64,000 nt of DNA from Pigmentiphaga daeguensis (GCF_039523035.1 NZ_BAAAEN010000023.1:1-64000), one strand, 5' to 3'; shown: positions 9,935 through 18,680, counted from the first letter of the stretch. The notes: generated from the letters alone by a model not told the origin. Made by a program: numbers and translations.

Positions 9935-9956
9935 CGGCCGGCCCGCGGGCCGGCCG
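9935..9956. terminator. GC palindrome between convergent tesA and ppiD
   Basis: Perfect 22-bp palindrome with half-site CGGCCGGCCCG in the 30-base gap between two convergent genes. It can form a strong hairpin on either strand, but no T-run follows, so termination is inferred only. Confidence 0.35.
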
Positions 9957-9962
9957 GGGCGA

Positions 9963-11879
9963 TCAGCGCTCGGCGGCCGGCGCGGCGGTGGTCAGGGCCG
10001 TGCCTTCGGGCGAGATCGTGACCTTGTACTTCTCGCGCAGCGTCTGCAGCACGGCCAACTGCTCGGCCTGGGCCCAGCGGCGTTCCATCATCGACTTCTC
10101 ACCGGCGATCGCGGCGGCGTCGGGCTTGGGCGCGGCCTCGACCTTGGAGATCCGGGCAATGACATAGTCGTCGCCGGCGATCGTGCCCACGAACGCCGGC
10201 AGCTTGCCGGCCGGCGCCTTCATGACCGCGTTCAGCAGCGCGGGGGCGACGCCCTGGGGCGCATTGCGCGCCACCGTGACGACGGCGCCGAAGCCCTGGC
10301 TGGAATCCTTGGCCTGCAGGGCCTTCAGGCGTTCCTCGCCCGCCGCGCGGGCCAGATCGAGCGCCTTGTCCTGGGTCAGCTGGGCGCGGATGCCGCTGGA
10401 CACGTCGGCCAGGGGCTGCACCGAAGCCGGCACGTGCTTGACCACGCGCACCGCGGCCAGGCGATTCGGGCCAAGCTCGATCACCCCCGAGTTGCGCTTC
10501 TCGCGCAGCACCTCGTCCGAGAACAGGGCCTGCGCCACCTTGGGATTGCCCAGGACGTCGTTGCCCTGCAGACCGCTGCGCGTGACGCCCTGGGCCTCCT
10601 GGATCTTCAGGCCGAATTTCTGCGCCGCGGGTTCGAGCGTATCGCTCTGCTCGTACACCAGGTTCGTGAACTGCTCGGCGGCCTCGGCGAAACGGCGGGC
10701 AGCCTGCTGCTGCTTGATTTCCTCGACGATCTGGGCACGGACCTCGGCCAACGGCTTGACCACGGCCGGACGGATGCCGGTGAGCTTGATGACATGGAAG
10801 CCGTAGTCGGTCGCCACGACGCCCGACACTTCGCCGTCCTTCAGCGCGAAGGCGGCATCCTCGAAAGGCTTGACCATCATGCCGCGGCCGAACCAGTCCA
10901 GGTCCCCGCCCTTGGCCGCGGAACCGGGATCCTGCGAGTTCTCGCGCGCCAGCCTGGCGAAATCGGCCTTGGGCGCCTTGGCCTGGTCGGCCAGGGACTG
11001 CGCCTTCTTGCGCGCTTCCTCGCGCGCGGACTCGCTGGCGCCGCTGTCGACCGTGATCAGGATGTGGCTGGCCCGGCGCTGTTCTTCCTGGCCATAGCGG
11101 CCCTTGTTCTGCTCGTAGTAGCTCTTGATGTCGTCCTCGGATACCGCGATCCCGGACGTCGACGCCCCCTGGTCCAGCACCACGTACTGCGCGTCGACCC
11201 GTTCCGGGACCTCGAAGCGGGCGCGGTTGGCCTCGTAGTAGGCCTTGACCTCGTCGTCGCTGACGCTGACCTTGGCGCGGTAGTCGGCGGCGGCCACGCG
11301 CAGGGTCTGGATGCTGCGACGCTCGGTGGCGGCGGCCACCAGGCGGTCCATGACCGCGTCCGGCATCATGGTCGACTGCGCCACCGGCCCCAGCACCTGC
11401 TGCAAGGCCAGGTCGCGCCGCAACTGGGCCTCGAACATGACCGGGGTCATGCCTTGCGCGGCCAGTGCGTCGCGGTAGCGGGCGTTGCTGAACTTGCCGT
11501 CTTCCTGCACGGCCGGAATCGCCTGGATGGTGGCGCGGAGCTGGTCGTCGGACGCCGAGAAATGGTTCTTGGTGGCTTCGGCCGAGATCAGGCGGGTGTT
11601 GATGATCTCGTCCAGCACCGCCTGGCGCATGGCCGGCGTATCGAAGGCCTGCGAATCGAACTGCGCGCCCATCATGCCGCGCAGCTGGTCGAGCCGGTTG
11701 CGCGACGCCGCGTCGAACTCCTGCTGCGTAACGGCTTCGCCCGCCACCTTGGCCAGCGACTTGTCGCCTTCCATGAAGCTGGAGTAGCCCTGTATGCCGA
11801 CGAAGACGAACGACGGCAGGATCAGCAGCAGCAGGACGAACTGCATCCAGCGGCGGTGGTTACGGATGAGGTCAAACAT
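9963..11879 (-). CDS. ppiD: Periplasmic folding chaperone PpiD (SurA-N / parvulin)
   Basis: Inner-membrane-anchored chaperone that helps outer-membrane proteins leave the Sec translocon. The start at ATG 11879 gives MFDLIRNHRRWMQF and then a single transmembrane helix (residues 13-35, LLLLILPSFVFVGI), the family's usual N-terminus; a 24-residue upstream extension is not conserved. A SurA_N-like domain (about 40-160) is followed by a parvulin domain near 265-370 (ASHILITVD ... GDLDWFGRGMM ... GFHVIKLTG). The 638-aa length is typical. It ends the tig-clp-lon-hupB-ppiD neighbourhood conserved in beta-proteobacteria. Upstream bases 11880-12023 hold only its promoter region. Confidence 0.95.
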   Translation of the reverse strand: MFDLIRNHRRWMQFVLLLLILPSFVFVGIQGYSSFMEGDKSLAKVAGEAVTQQEFDAASRNRLDQLRGMMGAQFDSQAFDTPAMRQAVLDEIINTRLISAEATKNHFSASDDQLRATIQAIPAVQEDGKFSNARYRDALAAQGMTPVMFEAQLRRDLALQQVLGPVAQSTMMPDAVMDRLVAAATERRSIQTLRVAAADYRAKVSVSDDEVKAYYEANRARFEVPERVDAQYVVLDQGASTSGIAVSEDDIKSYYEQNKGRYGQEEQRRASHILITVDSGASESAREEARKKAQSLADQAKAPKADFARLARENSQDPGSAAKGGDLDWFGRGMMVKPFEDAAFALKDGEVSGVVATDYGFHVIKLTGIRPAVVKPLAEVRAQIVEEIKQQQAARRFAEAAEQFTNLVYEQSDTLEPAAQKFGLKIQEAQGVTRSGLQGNDVLGNPKVAQALFSDEVLREKRNSGVIELGPNRLAAVRVVKHVPASVQPLADVSSGIRAQLTQDKALDLARAAGEERLKALQAKDSSQGFGAVVTVARNAPQGVAPALLNAVMKAPAGKLPAFVGTIAGDDYVIARISKVEAAPKPDAAAIAGEKSMMERRWAQAEQLAVLQTLREKYKVTISPEGTALTTAAPAAER

Positions 11880-12023
11880 GCGCGAATACTCCGGTCGGAT
11901 GCCAGCGGCACGACGGCCATACAAGCAAAATGCCCACGGGCTCAAGGCCAATGGGCACCCATTAGTGTCGAGCCGATTCTAGCATGGCGCCTGGGGCTGG
12001 ACGCCTTGCGCGACCGGCGCGGA

Positions 12024-13163
12024 CTACGCCGGGCCGACCGCGGAAAACAGTGCTGCGTCGCGCGCCAGGTCGCCGCTGGCCTGAACCCGGCGGTCGCGGC
12101 GGGCGGCGAAGTCCAGCATGCGGTCGATCGGCCGGCGCGCCTGCCGCCCCAGCGCCGGATCCAGCAGGATTTCGCCCGTGCCCCGCTCCAGGCATCCGGC
12201 CAGGTTCTCCAGTCCGTTCATGGCCATCCACGGACAATGCGCGCAGCTCTTGCAGGTCGCGCTTCCCCCCGCCGTCGGCGCCGCGATGAAAATCTTGCCG
12301 GGAGCGGCAAGCCGCATCTTGTGCAGCAGGCCCTGGTCGGTGGCCACGATGAAATGCGTGGCGTCGAGTTCGCGCGCGGCCTTGATCATCTGCGCGGTCG
12401 AGCCCACCACGTCGGCCTGGTCCACGACGGCGGGCGGCGATTCCGGATGCACCAGCACCTTGGCCTGCGGATGTTCCGCCCGCAGCAGTTCGAGCTCGAT
12501 GCCCTTGAACTCGTCGTGCACCAGGCACGAGCCCTGCCACATCAGCATATCGGCGCCGGTCTGCGACTGGACGTAGGCGCCCAGGTGGCGGTCGGGCGCC
12601 CACAGGATCTTTTCCCCGCGGGCGTGCAGGTCCGCGACGATGTCCAGCGCGATGGCCGAGGTCACGGCCCAGTCCGCCCGGGCCTTCACGGCCGCGCTGG
12701 TATTGGCGTAGACCACCACGGTGCGGTCGGGATGGGCATCGCAGAAGGCCGAGAACTCGTCCAGGGGACAGCCCAGGTCCAACGAGCAGGTGGCGTCCAG
12801 GTCCGGCATCAGCACGCGCTTCTCGGGGCTGAGGATCTTGGCCGTTTCCCCCATGAACCGCACCCCCGCCACCACCAGCGTGCTGGCCGCGTGGTCGCGG
12901 CCGAAGCGCGCCATCTCCAGGGAATCCGCGACGCAGCCGCCCGTCTCGTCGGCCAGTTCCTGCAATTCGGCATCCACGTAGTAATGCGCGACCAGCACCG
13001 CGTTCTCGCGCTGGAGCAGTGCCCGGATGCGCGCCTTCAGTTCGTCCCGCCGCTGCCCCGGCAAGTCCTCGGGCACCTTGGCCCAGGCCTGCCCTACCGA
13101 GCACGAGCCGCCGGCGGCCGTGGGCGAATCGAAATCGAAAGTGCGAAGCAGCGTCTGGCTCAT
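12024..13163 (-). CDS. nadA: Quinolinate synthase
   Basis: [4Fe-4S] enzyme joining iminoaspartate and DHAP into quinolinate for NAD synthesis. The cluster cysteines are seen in TCSLDLGCPL and in the C-terminal CKSCAHCPWMAMN. The AHYYVDAELQELAD motif near residue 60 is typical of the first of three repeated domains. The 379-aa length fits. nadB and nadC are not adjacent. The 5' leader carries two copies of one dyad (13182-13198 and 13227-13247), one only 18 bases before the start codon, which predicts repression by an NAD-responsive regulator. Confidence 0.96.
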   Translation of the reverse strand: MSQTLLRTFDFDSPTAAGGSCSVGQAWAKVPEDLPGQRRDELKARIRALLQRENAVLVAHYYVDAELQELADETGGCVADSLEMARFGRDHAASTLVVAGVRFMGETAKILSPEKRVLMPDLDATCSLDLGCPLDEFSAFCDAHPDRTVVVYANTSAAVKARADWAVTSAIALDIVADLHARGEKILWAPDRHLGAYVQSQTGADMLMWQGSCLVHDEFKGIELELLRAEHPQAKVLVHPESPPAVVDQADVVGSTAQMIKAARELDATHFIVATDQGLLHKMRLAAPGKIFIAAPTAGGSATCKSCAHCPWMAMNGLENLAGCLERGTGEILLDPALGRQARRPIDRMLDFAARRDRRVQASGDLARDAALFSAVGPA

Positions 13164-13181
13164 CCTGTCATCCGTCCATTT

Positions 13182-13198
13182 ATGCTCATACTGAGCAT
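13182..13198 (-). promoter_or_regulatory. Operator-like dyad 1 upstream of nadA
   Basis: Perfect inverted repeat ATGCTCA-N3-TGAGCAT (17 bp), 18 bases upstream of the nadA start. The same motif recurs 47 bp further out, centre to centre. The design resembles operators of NAD-synthesis repressors such as NadQ, but the regulator is not in the window and its identity is inferred. Confidence 0.7.
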
Positions 13199-13226
13199 TT
13201 TTTGGGCAAAAAAATATCGACCGGAC

Positions 13227-13247
13227 TTATGCTAAATATGAGCATAA
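13227..13247 (-). promoter_or_regulatory. Operator-like dyad 2 upstream of nadA
   Basis: Inverted repeat with arms TTATGCTaA and TGAGCATAA around a 3-nt centre. It has the same 3-nt spacing as dyad 1, longer arms and one mismatch. It probably covers the nadA promoter. Confidence 0.65.
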
Positions 13248-13304
13248 CGAATGTCAATAGCGAAAACCCGAAAACGCATGGCGACATGCCGTAAAGCAAG
13301 CACC

Positions 13305-13338
13305 AAAAGAAAAAGGGCCTGGATGACTCCAAGCCCTT
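13305..13338 (-). terminator. Terminator downstream of tRNA-Val
   Basis: On the minus strand, stem AAGGGC/GCCCTT plus TGGA/TCCA with one mismatch and a 4-nt loop (13313-13338), followed by the T-rich TTTCTTTT. It is about 30 bases past the tRNA 3' end. Confidence 0.6.
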
Positions 13339-13367
13339 GATCCCGACACGTATGCGCTTCGACAGAG

Positions 13368-13443
13368 TGGTGGGTGCTACAGGGGTCGAACCTGTGACCT
13401 ACGCCTTGTAAGGGCGCCGCTCTACCAACTGAGCTAAGCACCC
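13368..13443 (-). tRNA. tRNA-Val (anticodon UAC)
   Basis: 76 nt including an encoded CCA. The acceptor stem GGGTGCT pairs with AGCACCC, the D-arm contains AGCTCAGTTGGTAGAGC, the anticodon loop is CTTACAA (UAC), and the T-arm contains GGTTCGACCCC. It lies between the AraC regulator and nadA. No second tRNA is seen next to it. Confidence 0.97.
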
Positions 13444-13500
13444 TCTGCGATACGACTCGTGACTCGGCGCGTATTGTAGCGGATTGCCCGGGCACCTGCA

Positions 13501-14250
13501 TCAGCCGCCCCGCGGCAGCCGGCTGGGCGGATAACCGTAGAACTTTTTGAATGCCTGCGCATACGCGCCCTCGGTGGCATAGCCCACCGCCAGCGCGATA
13601 TCCAGTTGCCGCCAACCCTGCGCATGCAGTTCGGCCGCCCGGGTCATCCGTGCATAGTTGCGCCATTGCTGGAAGGACATGCCGGTATGGGCCACGAACG
13701 CGCGCTGGATGGTCTTCTCGCTGGCTCCCGCCACGCGCGCCCACGCCCCCAGCGAACGATTGTCGGCCGGATCCTGTTCCAGCGCGCGGCAGATGGGCGC
13801 GATGCGCGCATCGCCCGGGATCTGTATGCCCGGCTCGGTCCAGGGCGCCGACGCCAGTTCGTCGGCCAGCACGCGCGCCTTGCGCAGGCGCTGTTCGCCC
13901 CCGCCGCCATCCGGACTCCAGCTTGCCGCGTCCAGGATCAGTTCCCGCAGCAGCGGCCGCACGCAGACGACCACGCAGCGTCCCGCGTCGTAGAAATCCT
14001 GCTCGACGTAGACACTGTGATATCGAAAACTGCGGTCCATCAGCACGGCGTGCGGCACGCCGCGCGGTATCCACGCCGCCCTGTCGGGCGCGAGCCGTAT
14101 CACCCGCTGCCGGGTCTCCAGCAGCGTCGAGCCCTGCTCGGGATAAAGCAGTTGCCCCACTTCATGGCTGTGCATGGCGGCGTGCGCCGCGCGCCCTTCC
14201 CTGACCACGATGCGCAACGGAAACCGTTGCGGGGCGACGATGCCGGACAT
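13501..14250 (-). CDS. AraC-family transcriptional regulator
   Basis: 249-aa regulator. A cupin-like N-terminal sensing half (residues 1-130, MHSHEVGQLLYPEQG and the proline-rich turn WIPRGVPHAVLMD) is followed by two helix-turn-helix units at about 150-245 (ARVAGASEKTIQRAFVAHTG, then LDIALAVGYATEGAYAQAFKKFYG). This N-terminal pattern is common in small-effector sensing AraC proteins. It is divergent from a cyclase/flavin-reductase gene pair across 89 bases (14251-14339), the likely control target. The three genes look inserted between hupB and tRNA-Val in an otherwise conserved core order. The effector is unknown. Confidence 0.88.
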   Translation of the reverse strand: MSGIVAPQRFPLRIVVREGRAAHAAMHSHEVGQLLYPEQGSTLLETRQRVIRLAPDRAAWIPRGVPHAVLMDRSFRYHSVYVEQDFYDAGRCVVVCVRPLLRELILDAASWSPDGGGGEQRLRKARVLADELASAPWTEPGIQIPGDARIAPICRALEQDPADNRSLGAWARVAGASEKTIQRAFVAHTGMSFQQWRNYARMTRAAELHAQGWRQLDIALAVGYATEGAYAQAFKKFYGYPPSRLPRGG

Positions 14251-14339
14251 GTCCGATCCTCAATGAAATCTGGCCGAGATGCGACGGCGCGAGAAACAGC
14301 GCCGGTCGATGATGCAGGCGTCGTCAACCGGAGCCCCTC

Positions 14340-14918
14340 ATGTACATCGACCTCACGCTTTCCATCGACATCCAGGACCCCATTATCGCCAAAGCCAGCA
14401 CCGATCCCGACAGCTACATGTCGCGCGGCCACATCGGCACCCATCTCGACGTCTACGGCGGCCAGGCCTTCCCGCCCGCCCACTACTGCATGCGGCGAGG
14501 CCTCTTGATCGACGCGCGGGACGCCGGCGACGAAATCGGCCTCACGGTCCTGGCCGGCCGCGAGTTCCAGGCCGGCGACTTCCTCATCTTCCATACCGGT
14601 CATCTCGCCCGCCACGTCTACGGCTCCCGCCCGTACTACCAGAACCAGCCGAAATTCTCGTGGGACCTGGTCCGGCACCTGGCCGAGCGCGATACCGGCT
14701 TCATCGGCCTGGACTTTCCCGGTATGCGGCCCGGCCCCGAGCACAACACCGCGGACCGCATCGTGGGCAGCCGCGGCGGCTACGTCATCGAGAATCTGGC
14801 CAATGTGGACAGATTGCATGCCCAGGCCGGCGACCGGACGTTCCTGGTCTGCACGGGATGGACCGGCTTCCAGGGCTCGACGGGACTGTCGTGCCGTGTC
14901 GTTGCCCACCTGGACTGA
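14340..14918 (+). CDS. Cyclase / kynurenine-formamidase-like metal hydrolase
   Basis: Member of the putative cyclase family (KynB-like, PF04199). The metal motif HxGTHxD is present as H31, H35 and D37. The family's following P-x-H, whose histidine is the catalytic base in kynurenine formamidase, is replaced by Y39-G-G41. A second conserved region, ENLANVDRL near residue 150, supplies a family-typical glutamate. The 192-aa length is slightly short for KynB. It is probably an operon with the flavin reductase 20 bases downstream and controlled by the divergent AraC protein. Substrate unknown; tryptophan formamidase activity is unlikely because of the missing histidine. Confidence 0.8.
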   Translation: MYIDLTLSIDIQDPIIAKASTDPDSYMSRGHIGTHLDVYGGQAFPPAHYCMRRGLLIDARDAGDEIGLTVLAGREFQAGDFLIFHTGHLARHVYGSRPYYQNQPKFSWDLVRHLAERDTGFIGLDFPGMRPGPEHNTADRIVGSRGGYVIENLANVDRLHAQAGDRTFLVCTGWTGFQGSTGLSCRVVAHLD

Positions 14919-14938
14919 GACCGCAGGAGAAGCCCGCC

Positions 14939-15451
14939 ATGACCTCGCATCCTGTTGCTCCCCCCCACCCCGACGGCAGCGCCTATCGCGCCGCCATGGC
15001 CCGCCTGGGCGCCTCGGTGCACATCGTCACCAGCGCGGGCCCCGCGGGCCGCGTGGGCCTGACGGCCTCGGCCGTCTGCAGCGTGACCGACGACCCGCCC
15101 ATGCTGCTGGTGTGCCTGAACCGGCGCTCGTCGGCCCACGACGCGACGCTGGCCAACGGCGTACTGTGCGTCAACACGTTGGCCGCCGGCCACGAACCCC
15201 TGTCGCGCCGGTTCAGCGGCGGCGGGGACATGGACGGCCGGTTCGCGCAAGGCGCGTGGAGCCGCCTGGAAACGGGCTCGCCGGTCCTGGAGGACGCGAT
15301 GGCCGCGTTCGACTGCCGCATCGTCGACACGACGCGGCAGGGCACGCACACCGTCATGTTCTGCGAGGTCCAGGGCTTACGCACGGGAGAGGCGCCGGCC
15401 GGCCTGTTCTATTTTTCGCGGACGTATCACGCGTTGGGACCGGCAACCTAG
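14939..15451 (+). CDS. Flavin reductase (HpaC/RutF-like FMN reductase domain)
   Basis: Small NAD(P)H:flavin oxidoreductase supplying reduced flavin to a two-component monooxygenase. The 170-aa protein shows the family pattern: AMARLGASVHIVTSAGPAGR, GLTASAVCSVTDDPPMLLVC (flavin binding), then NGVLCVNTLAAGHEPLSRRFSG, ending FYFSRTYHAL. The start ATG 14939 follows CAGGAG and is preferred over longer upstream reading. No oxygenase component is encoded next to it, so the partner lies elsewhere or this reductase serves several enzymes. Transcribed with the cyclase gene. Confidence 0.86.
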   Translation: MTSHPVAPPHPDGSAYRAAMARLGASVHIVTSAGPAGRVGLTASAVCSVTDDPPMLLVCLNRRSSAHDATLANGVLCVNTLAAGHEPLSRRFSGGGDMDGRFAQGAWSRLETGSPVLEDAMAAFDCRIVDTTRQGTHTVMFCEVQGLRTGEAPAGLFYFSRTYHALGPAT

Positions 15452-15456
15452 GGACG

Positions 15457-15486
15457 AAAAAAAACCCTGGCGCCAAACCAGGGTTT
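15457..15486 (-). terminator. Terminator of hupB
   Basis: Stem AAACCCTGG / CCAGGGTTT (9 bp, 7-nt loop). On the minus strand it runs into eight T residues (15457-15464). It can also stop the convergent flavin-reductase transcript. Confidence 0.8.
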
Positions 15487-15508
15487 CTCGTCACGAAGTG
15501 CGTGCGCC

Positions 15509-15781
15509 TTAGTTGACGGCGTCTTTCAGCGCCTTGCCCGGACGGAACTTCGGCACCTTGGCCTTCTTGATCTTGATGGCTTCGCCGGTGCGCGGGTTAC
15601 GGCCGGTGCGGGCCGCGCGAGCGCTCACCGCGAAAGTGCCGAAACCGACCAGCGTCACCGTGCCGCCCTTCTTGAGCGTCGTTTTCACCGCTCCCACCAG
15701 CGCATCCAGCGAACGGCCGGCAGCCGCCTTGGAAATGTCGGCTTGCTTGGCGATGTGGTCGATAAGCTCGGTCTTGTTCAT
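15509..15781 (-). CDS. hupB: DNA-binding protein HU-beta
   Basis: 90-aa histone-like nucleoid protein. The start at ATG 15781 (MNKTELIDHIA) follows GAGGGG. The DNA-wrapping arm signature GFGTFAVSARAARTGRNPRT lies at about residues 45-65, and the protein ends KFRPGKALKDAVN. Its place directly after lon is the usual proteobacterial order. The 205 bases up to the lon terminator (15782-15986) hold its promoter and no other gene. Confidence 0.97.
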   Translation of the reverse strand: MNKTELIDHIAKQADISKAAAGRSLDALVGAVKTTLKKGGTVTLVGFGTFAVSARAARTGRNPRTGEAIKIKKAKVPKFRPGKALKDAVN

Positions 15782-15986
15782 TAGGCCCCTCACAAGGTCT
15801 ATCTGTGGAAAAAATTTTTGGTCCCGATGCGAGTCCGCAAGGGGCACCCCCGAAGAGCGACGTACCCCGCCGGGACTGCTCTTACGGGTACGAAACGCAG
15901 ACGGCTATTTAATCCTCGGGCAGAAAGTCGTGTCAAGGGAAACCCGCTGGAAAACCGCGTAAAACCTCATGTTTCCGCATGTGACG

Positions 15987-16015
15987 AAAAAAAGAGGGCA
16001 CTTGCGTGCCCTCTT
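15987..16015 (-). terminator. Terminator of lon
   Basis: Perfect 10-bp stem AAGAGGGCAC / GTGCCCTCTT with a 4-nt loop, followed on the minus strand by seven T residues, 21 bases after the lon stop. Confidence 0.88.
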
Positions 16016-16035
16016 CCATGCCCCGGACCTCGGGA

Positions 16036-18468
16036 TCAGTGCTTCATGACGGGATCCGTGGCCGCTCCGCCTTCGGCGGCCACATGGGCCTCGACCTTGC
16101 CCTCGGCCTTCGCGGCCTCTTCCTCGGGCAATGGCTCGGGCAGCCGCTCCAGCGCGAGTTCGAGCACCCGGTCGATCCAGCGGACCGGCACGATCTCGAG
16201 GTGGTTCTTGACCGTATCCGGAATCTCCGCCAGGTCCTTGGCGTTCTCCTCCGGAATCAGCACGGTCTTGATACCGCCGCGGTGCGCCGCCAGCAGCTTC
16301 TCTTTCAGGCCGCCGATGGGCAGGACTTCGCCGCGCAACGTGATCTCGCCGGTCATCGCCACGTCGGCGCGCACCGGAATGCCCGTCAACGAGGAAACGA
16401 TGGCCGTGGTGATCGCCGCGCCCGCGGACGGACCGTCCTTGGGCGTGGCGCCCTCGGGCACGTGCACGTGCATGTCCTTCTTCTCGAACACGGCGTGATC
16501 GATGCCCAGACGGCGGGCGCGCGAACGCACCACCGAGCGCGCGGCCTCGACCGACTCCTTCATGACGTCGCCCAGCGAACCGGTGCGCTGGATGGCGCCC
16601 TTGCCCGGCATGACCGCCACTTCGATCGTCAGCAGGTCGCCGCCCACCTCGGTCCATGCCAGACCGGTCACCTGGCCGATCTGGTTCTCCTTCTCGGCCA
16701 CGCCGAAGGTGTAACGGCGCACGCCCAGATAGTCGTTCAGGTTGTCCGCCGTGACGACCACTTGCCGCTTGTCGCCCTTGAGCAGCAGGCCCTTGACCAC
16801 CTTGCGGCAGATCTTGCTGACCTCTCGCTCCAGCGCGCGCACGCCCGCTTCCCGGGTGTAGTAGCGCACGATGTCGCGCAGGGCCGATTCCTCGACCTTG
16901 AGCTCTTCGGCCTTCAGCCCGTTGTTCTTCATCTGCTTGGGCAGCAGATGCTGCATGGCGATGTGCACCTTCTCGTCTTCGGTGTAACCCGACAGGCGGA
17001 TGACCTCCATCCGGTCCAGCAACGCCGGCGGAATGTTCAGCGTGTTGCTGGTCGCCACGAACATCACGTCGGACAGGTCGAAATCGACCTCGACATAGTG
17101 GTCCTGGAAGGTGTGGTTCTGTTCCGGATCCAGCACCTCGAGCAGCGCCGACGCCGGATCGCCACGGAAATCCATGCCCATCTTGTCGACTTCGTCGAGC
17201 AGGAAAAGCGGATTGCGCGCGCCGACCTTGGAGAGGTTCTGCAGGATCTTGCCCGGCATCGAACCGATATAGGTACGGCGGTGGCCGCGGATCTCGGACT
17301 CGTCGCGCACGCCGCCCAGCGCCATCCGCACGAACTTGCGGTTGGTCGCCTTGGCGATCGACTGGCCGAGCGAGGTCTTGCCGACCCCCGGAGGGCCGAC
17401 CAGGCACAGGATCGGCGCCTTGACCTTGTCCACGCGCTGTTGCACCGCAAGGTATTCAAGAATGCGTTCCTTGACCTTCTCGAGCCCGTAGTGGTCGTCG
17501 TTGAGCACCTCTTCCGCGTGCGGCAGGGAATTGTTGACCTTGCTCTTCTTCTTCCACGGCAGGCCGACCAGCGTGTCGATGTAGTTGCGCACCACGGTAG
17601 CCTCGGCCGACATGGGCGACATCAGCTTGAGCTTCTTGAGCTCGGCATCGGCCTTCTTCTTGGCCTCCTTGGGCATGTGGGCGGCGATGATCTTCTTCTC
17701 GAGTTCCTCGAAGTCGGCACCGTCCTCGCCTTCGCCCAGTTCCTTCTGGATGGCCTTGACCTGCTCGTTCAGGTAGTACTCGCGCTGGCTTTTCTCCATC
17801 TGCTTCTTGACGCGACCGCGAATGCGCTTCTCGACCTGGAGAATGTCGATCTCGGTCTCGAGCTGGGCCAGCAGCGCTTCCAGGCGCTCGGAGGTGGAGA
17901 ACACCTCGAGCATCTTCTGCTTCTGTTCCAGCTTGAGCGGCAGGTGCGCCGCGATGGTGTCGGCCAGCCGGCCGGGCTCGTCGATGCCCGACAGCGAAGT
18001 CAGGATCTCCGGCGGGATCTTCTTGTTCAGTTTGACGTACTGGTCGAACTGCGACACGATCGCGCGCCGCAGGGCCTCGGTTTCCGAGCCCTGGCCCCGG
18101 TCGGGATCGATGGGCACCAGTTCGCAGGCGAAATGCGCGCCCAGGTCGTCGATGCGCGTGATACGGGCGCGCTGGGCTCCCTCGACCAGCACCTTGACGG
18201 TGCCGTCGGGCAGCTTGAGCATCTGCAGGATGCTGGCCAGGCAGCCGATCTCGTAGATGTCGTCGGCCGAGGGCTCATCCTTGGCGGCCGACTTCTGGGC
18301 CACCAGCATGATGCTCTTGCCGGCTTCCATCGCGGCTTCCAGCGCCTTGATGGACTTGGGCCGGCCCACGAACAGCGGGATGACCATGTGCGGAAATACG
18401 ACCACGTCGCGCAGCGGAAGCAGCGGCAACTCGATCGGTTCGGGAGGGAGTATCTGGCTCGCAGACAT
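16036..18468 (-). CDS. lon: ATP-dependent Lon protease
   Basis: Homohexameric AAA+ serine protease that degrades damaged and short-lived proteins. The 810-aa chain has the LonN substrate domain (LPLLPLRDVVVFPHMVIPLF at the start), a central coiled region, AAA+ Walker A GPPGVGKTSLG and Walker B PLFLLDEVDKMG. The C-terminal protease domain has the Ser-Lys dyad in PKDGPSAGAAI and the lysine after VLPIGGLKEK. A stress promoter is visible just upstream. The terminal segment after residue 780 is alanine- and glutamate-rich, as in many beta-proteobacterial Lons. Confidence 0.98.
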   Translation of the reverse strand: MSASQILPPEPIELPLLPLRDVVVFPHMVIPLFVGRPKSIKALEAAMEAGKSIMLVAQKSAAKDEPSADDIYEIGCLASILQMLKLPDGTVKVLVEGAQRARITRIDDLGAHFACELVPIDPDRGQGSETEALRRAIVSQFDQYVKLNKKIPPEILTSLSGIDEPGRLADTIAAHLPLKLEQKQKMLEVFSTSERLEALLAQLETEIDILQVEKRIRGRVKKQMEKSQREYYLNEQVKAIQKELGEGEDGADFEELEKKIIAAHMPKEAKKKADAELKKLKLMSPMSAEATVVRNYIDTLVGLPWKKKSKVNNSLPHAEEVLNDDHYGLEKVKERILEYLAVQQRVDKVKAPILCLVGPPGVGKTSLGQSIAKATNRKFVRMALGGVRDESEIRGHRRTYIGSMPGKILQNLSKVGARNPLFLLDEVDKMGMDFRGDPASALLEVLDPEQNHTFQDHYVEVDFDLSDVMFVATSNTLNIPPALLDRMEVIRLSGYTEDEKVHIAMQHLLPKQMKNNGLKAEELKVEESALRDIVRYYTREAGVRALEREVSKICRKVVKGLLLKGDKRQVVVTADNLNDYLGVRRYTFGVAEKENQIGQVTGLAWTEVGGDLLTIEVAVMPGKGAIQRTGSLGDVMKESVEAARSVVRSRARRLGIDHAVFEKKDMHVHVPEGATPKDGPSAGAAITTAIVSSLTGIPVRADVAMTGEITLRGEVLPIGGLKEKLLAAHRGGIKTVLIPEENAKDLAEIPDTVKNHLEIVPVRWIDRVLELALERLPEPLPEEEAAKAEGKVEAHVAAEGGAATDPVMKH

Positions 18469-18496
18469 GATTCGTCCTCGAATTTGAATGCAATCA

Positions 18497-18524
18497 GGAT
18501 GAGGGCGTAAGCGTGGATTTCAAG
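18497..18524 (-). promoter_or_regulatory. Sigma-32-type heat-shock promoter of lon
   Basis: On the minus strand CTTGAAA (18524-18518), a perfect -35 match for RpoH, is separated by 13 bases from CCTCATCC (18504-18497), which fits the CCCCATnT -10 in six of eight positions. The predicted start gives a leader of about 20 bases to the lon ATG. Confidence 0.6.
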
Positions 18525-18680
18525 CGTCGGCGGGCAACGTGGTCTGCTGGAACTGCCGGGCGCATGCCCTTTTCCCGCACAGCACGCCCGGGAAAAGCGT
18601 ATGAACCCGAAGAGAGGCGCAGAGTCATCATTCGCCCACAGGCCATTGATTTACACGCCATGGCCCAATGTAGCATAGGT

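Noticed and set aside
10434..13235. 933-aa open frame opposite ppiD and nadA
   Set aside because: Shadow frame caused by high GC; it crosses two real genes and the nadA promoter.
16006..18510. 834-aa open frame opposite lon
   Set aside because: Antisense shadow of Lon without any recognisable domain.
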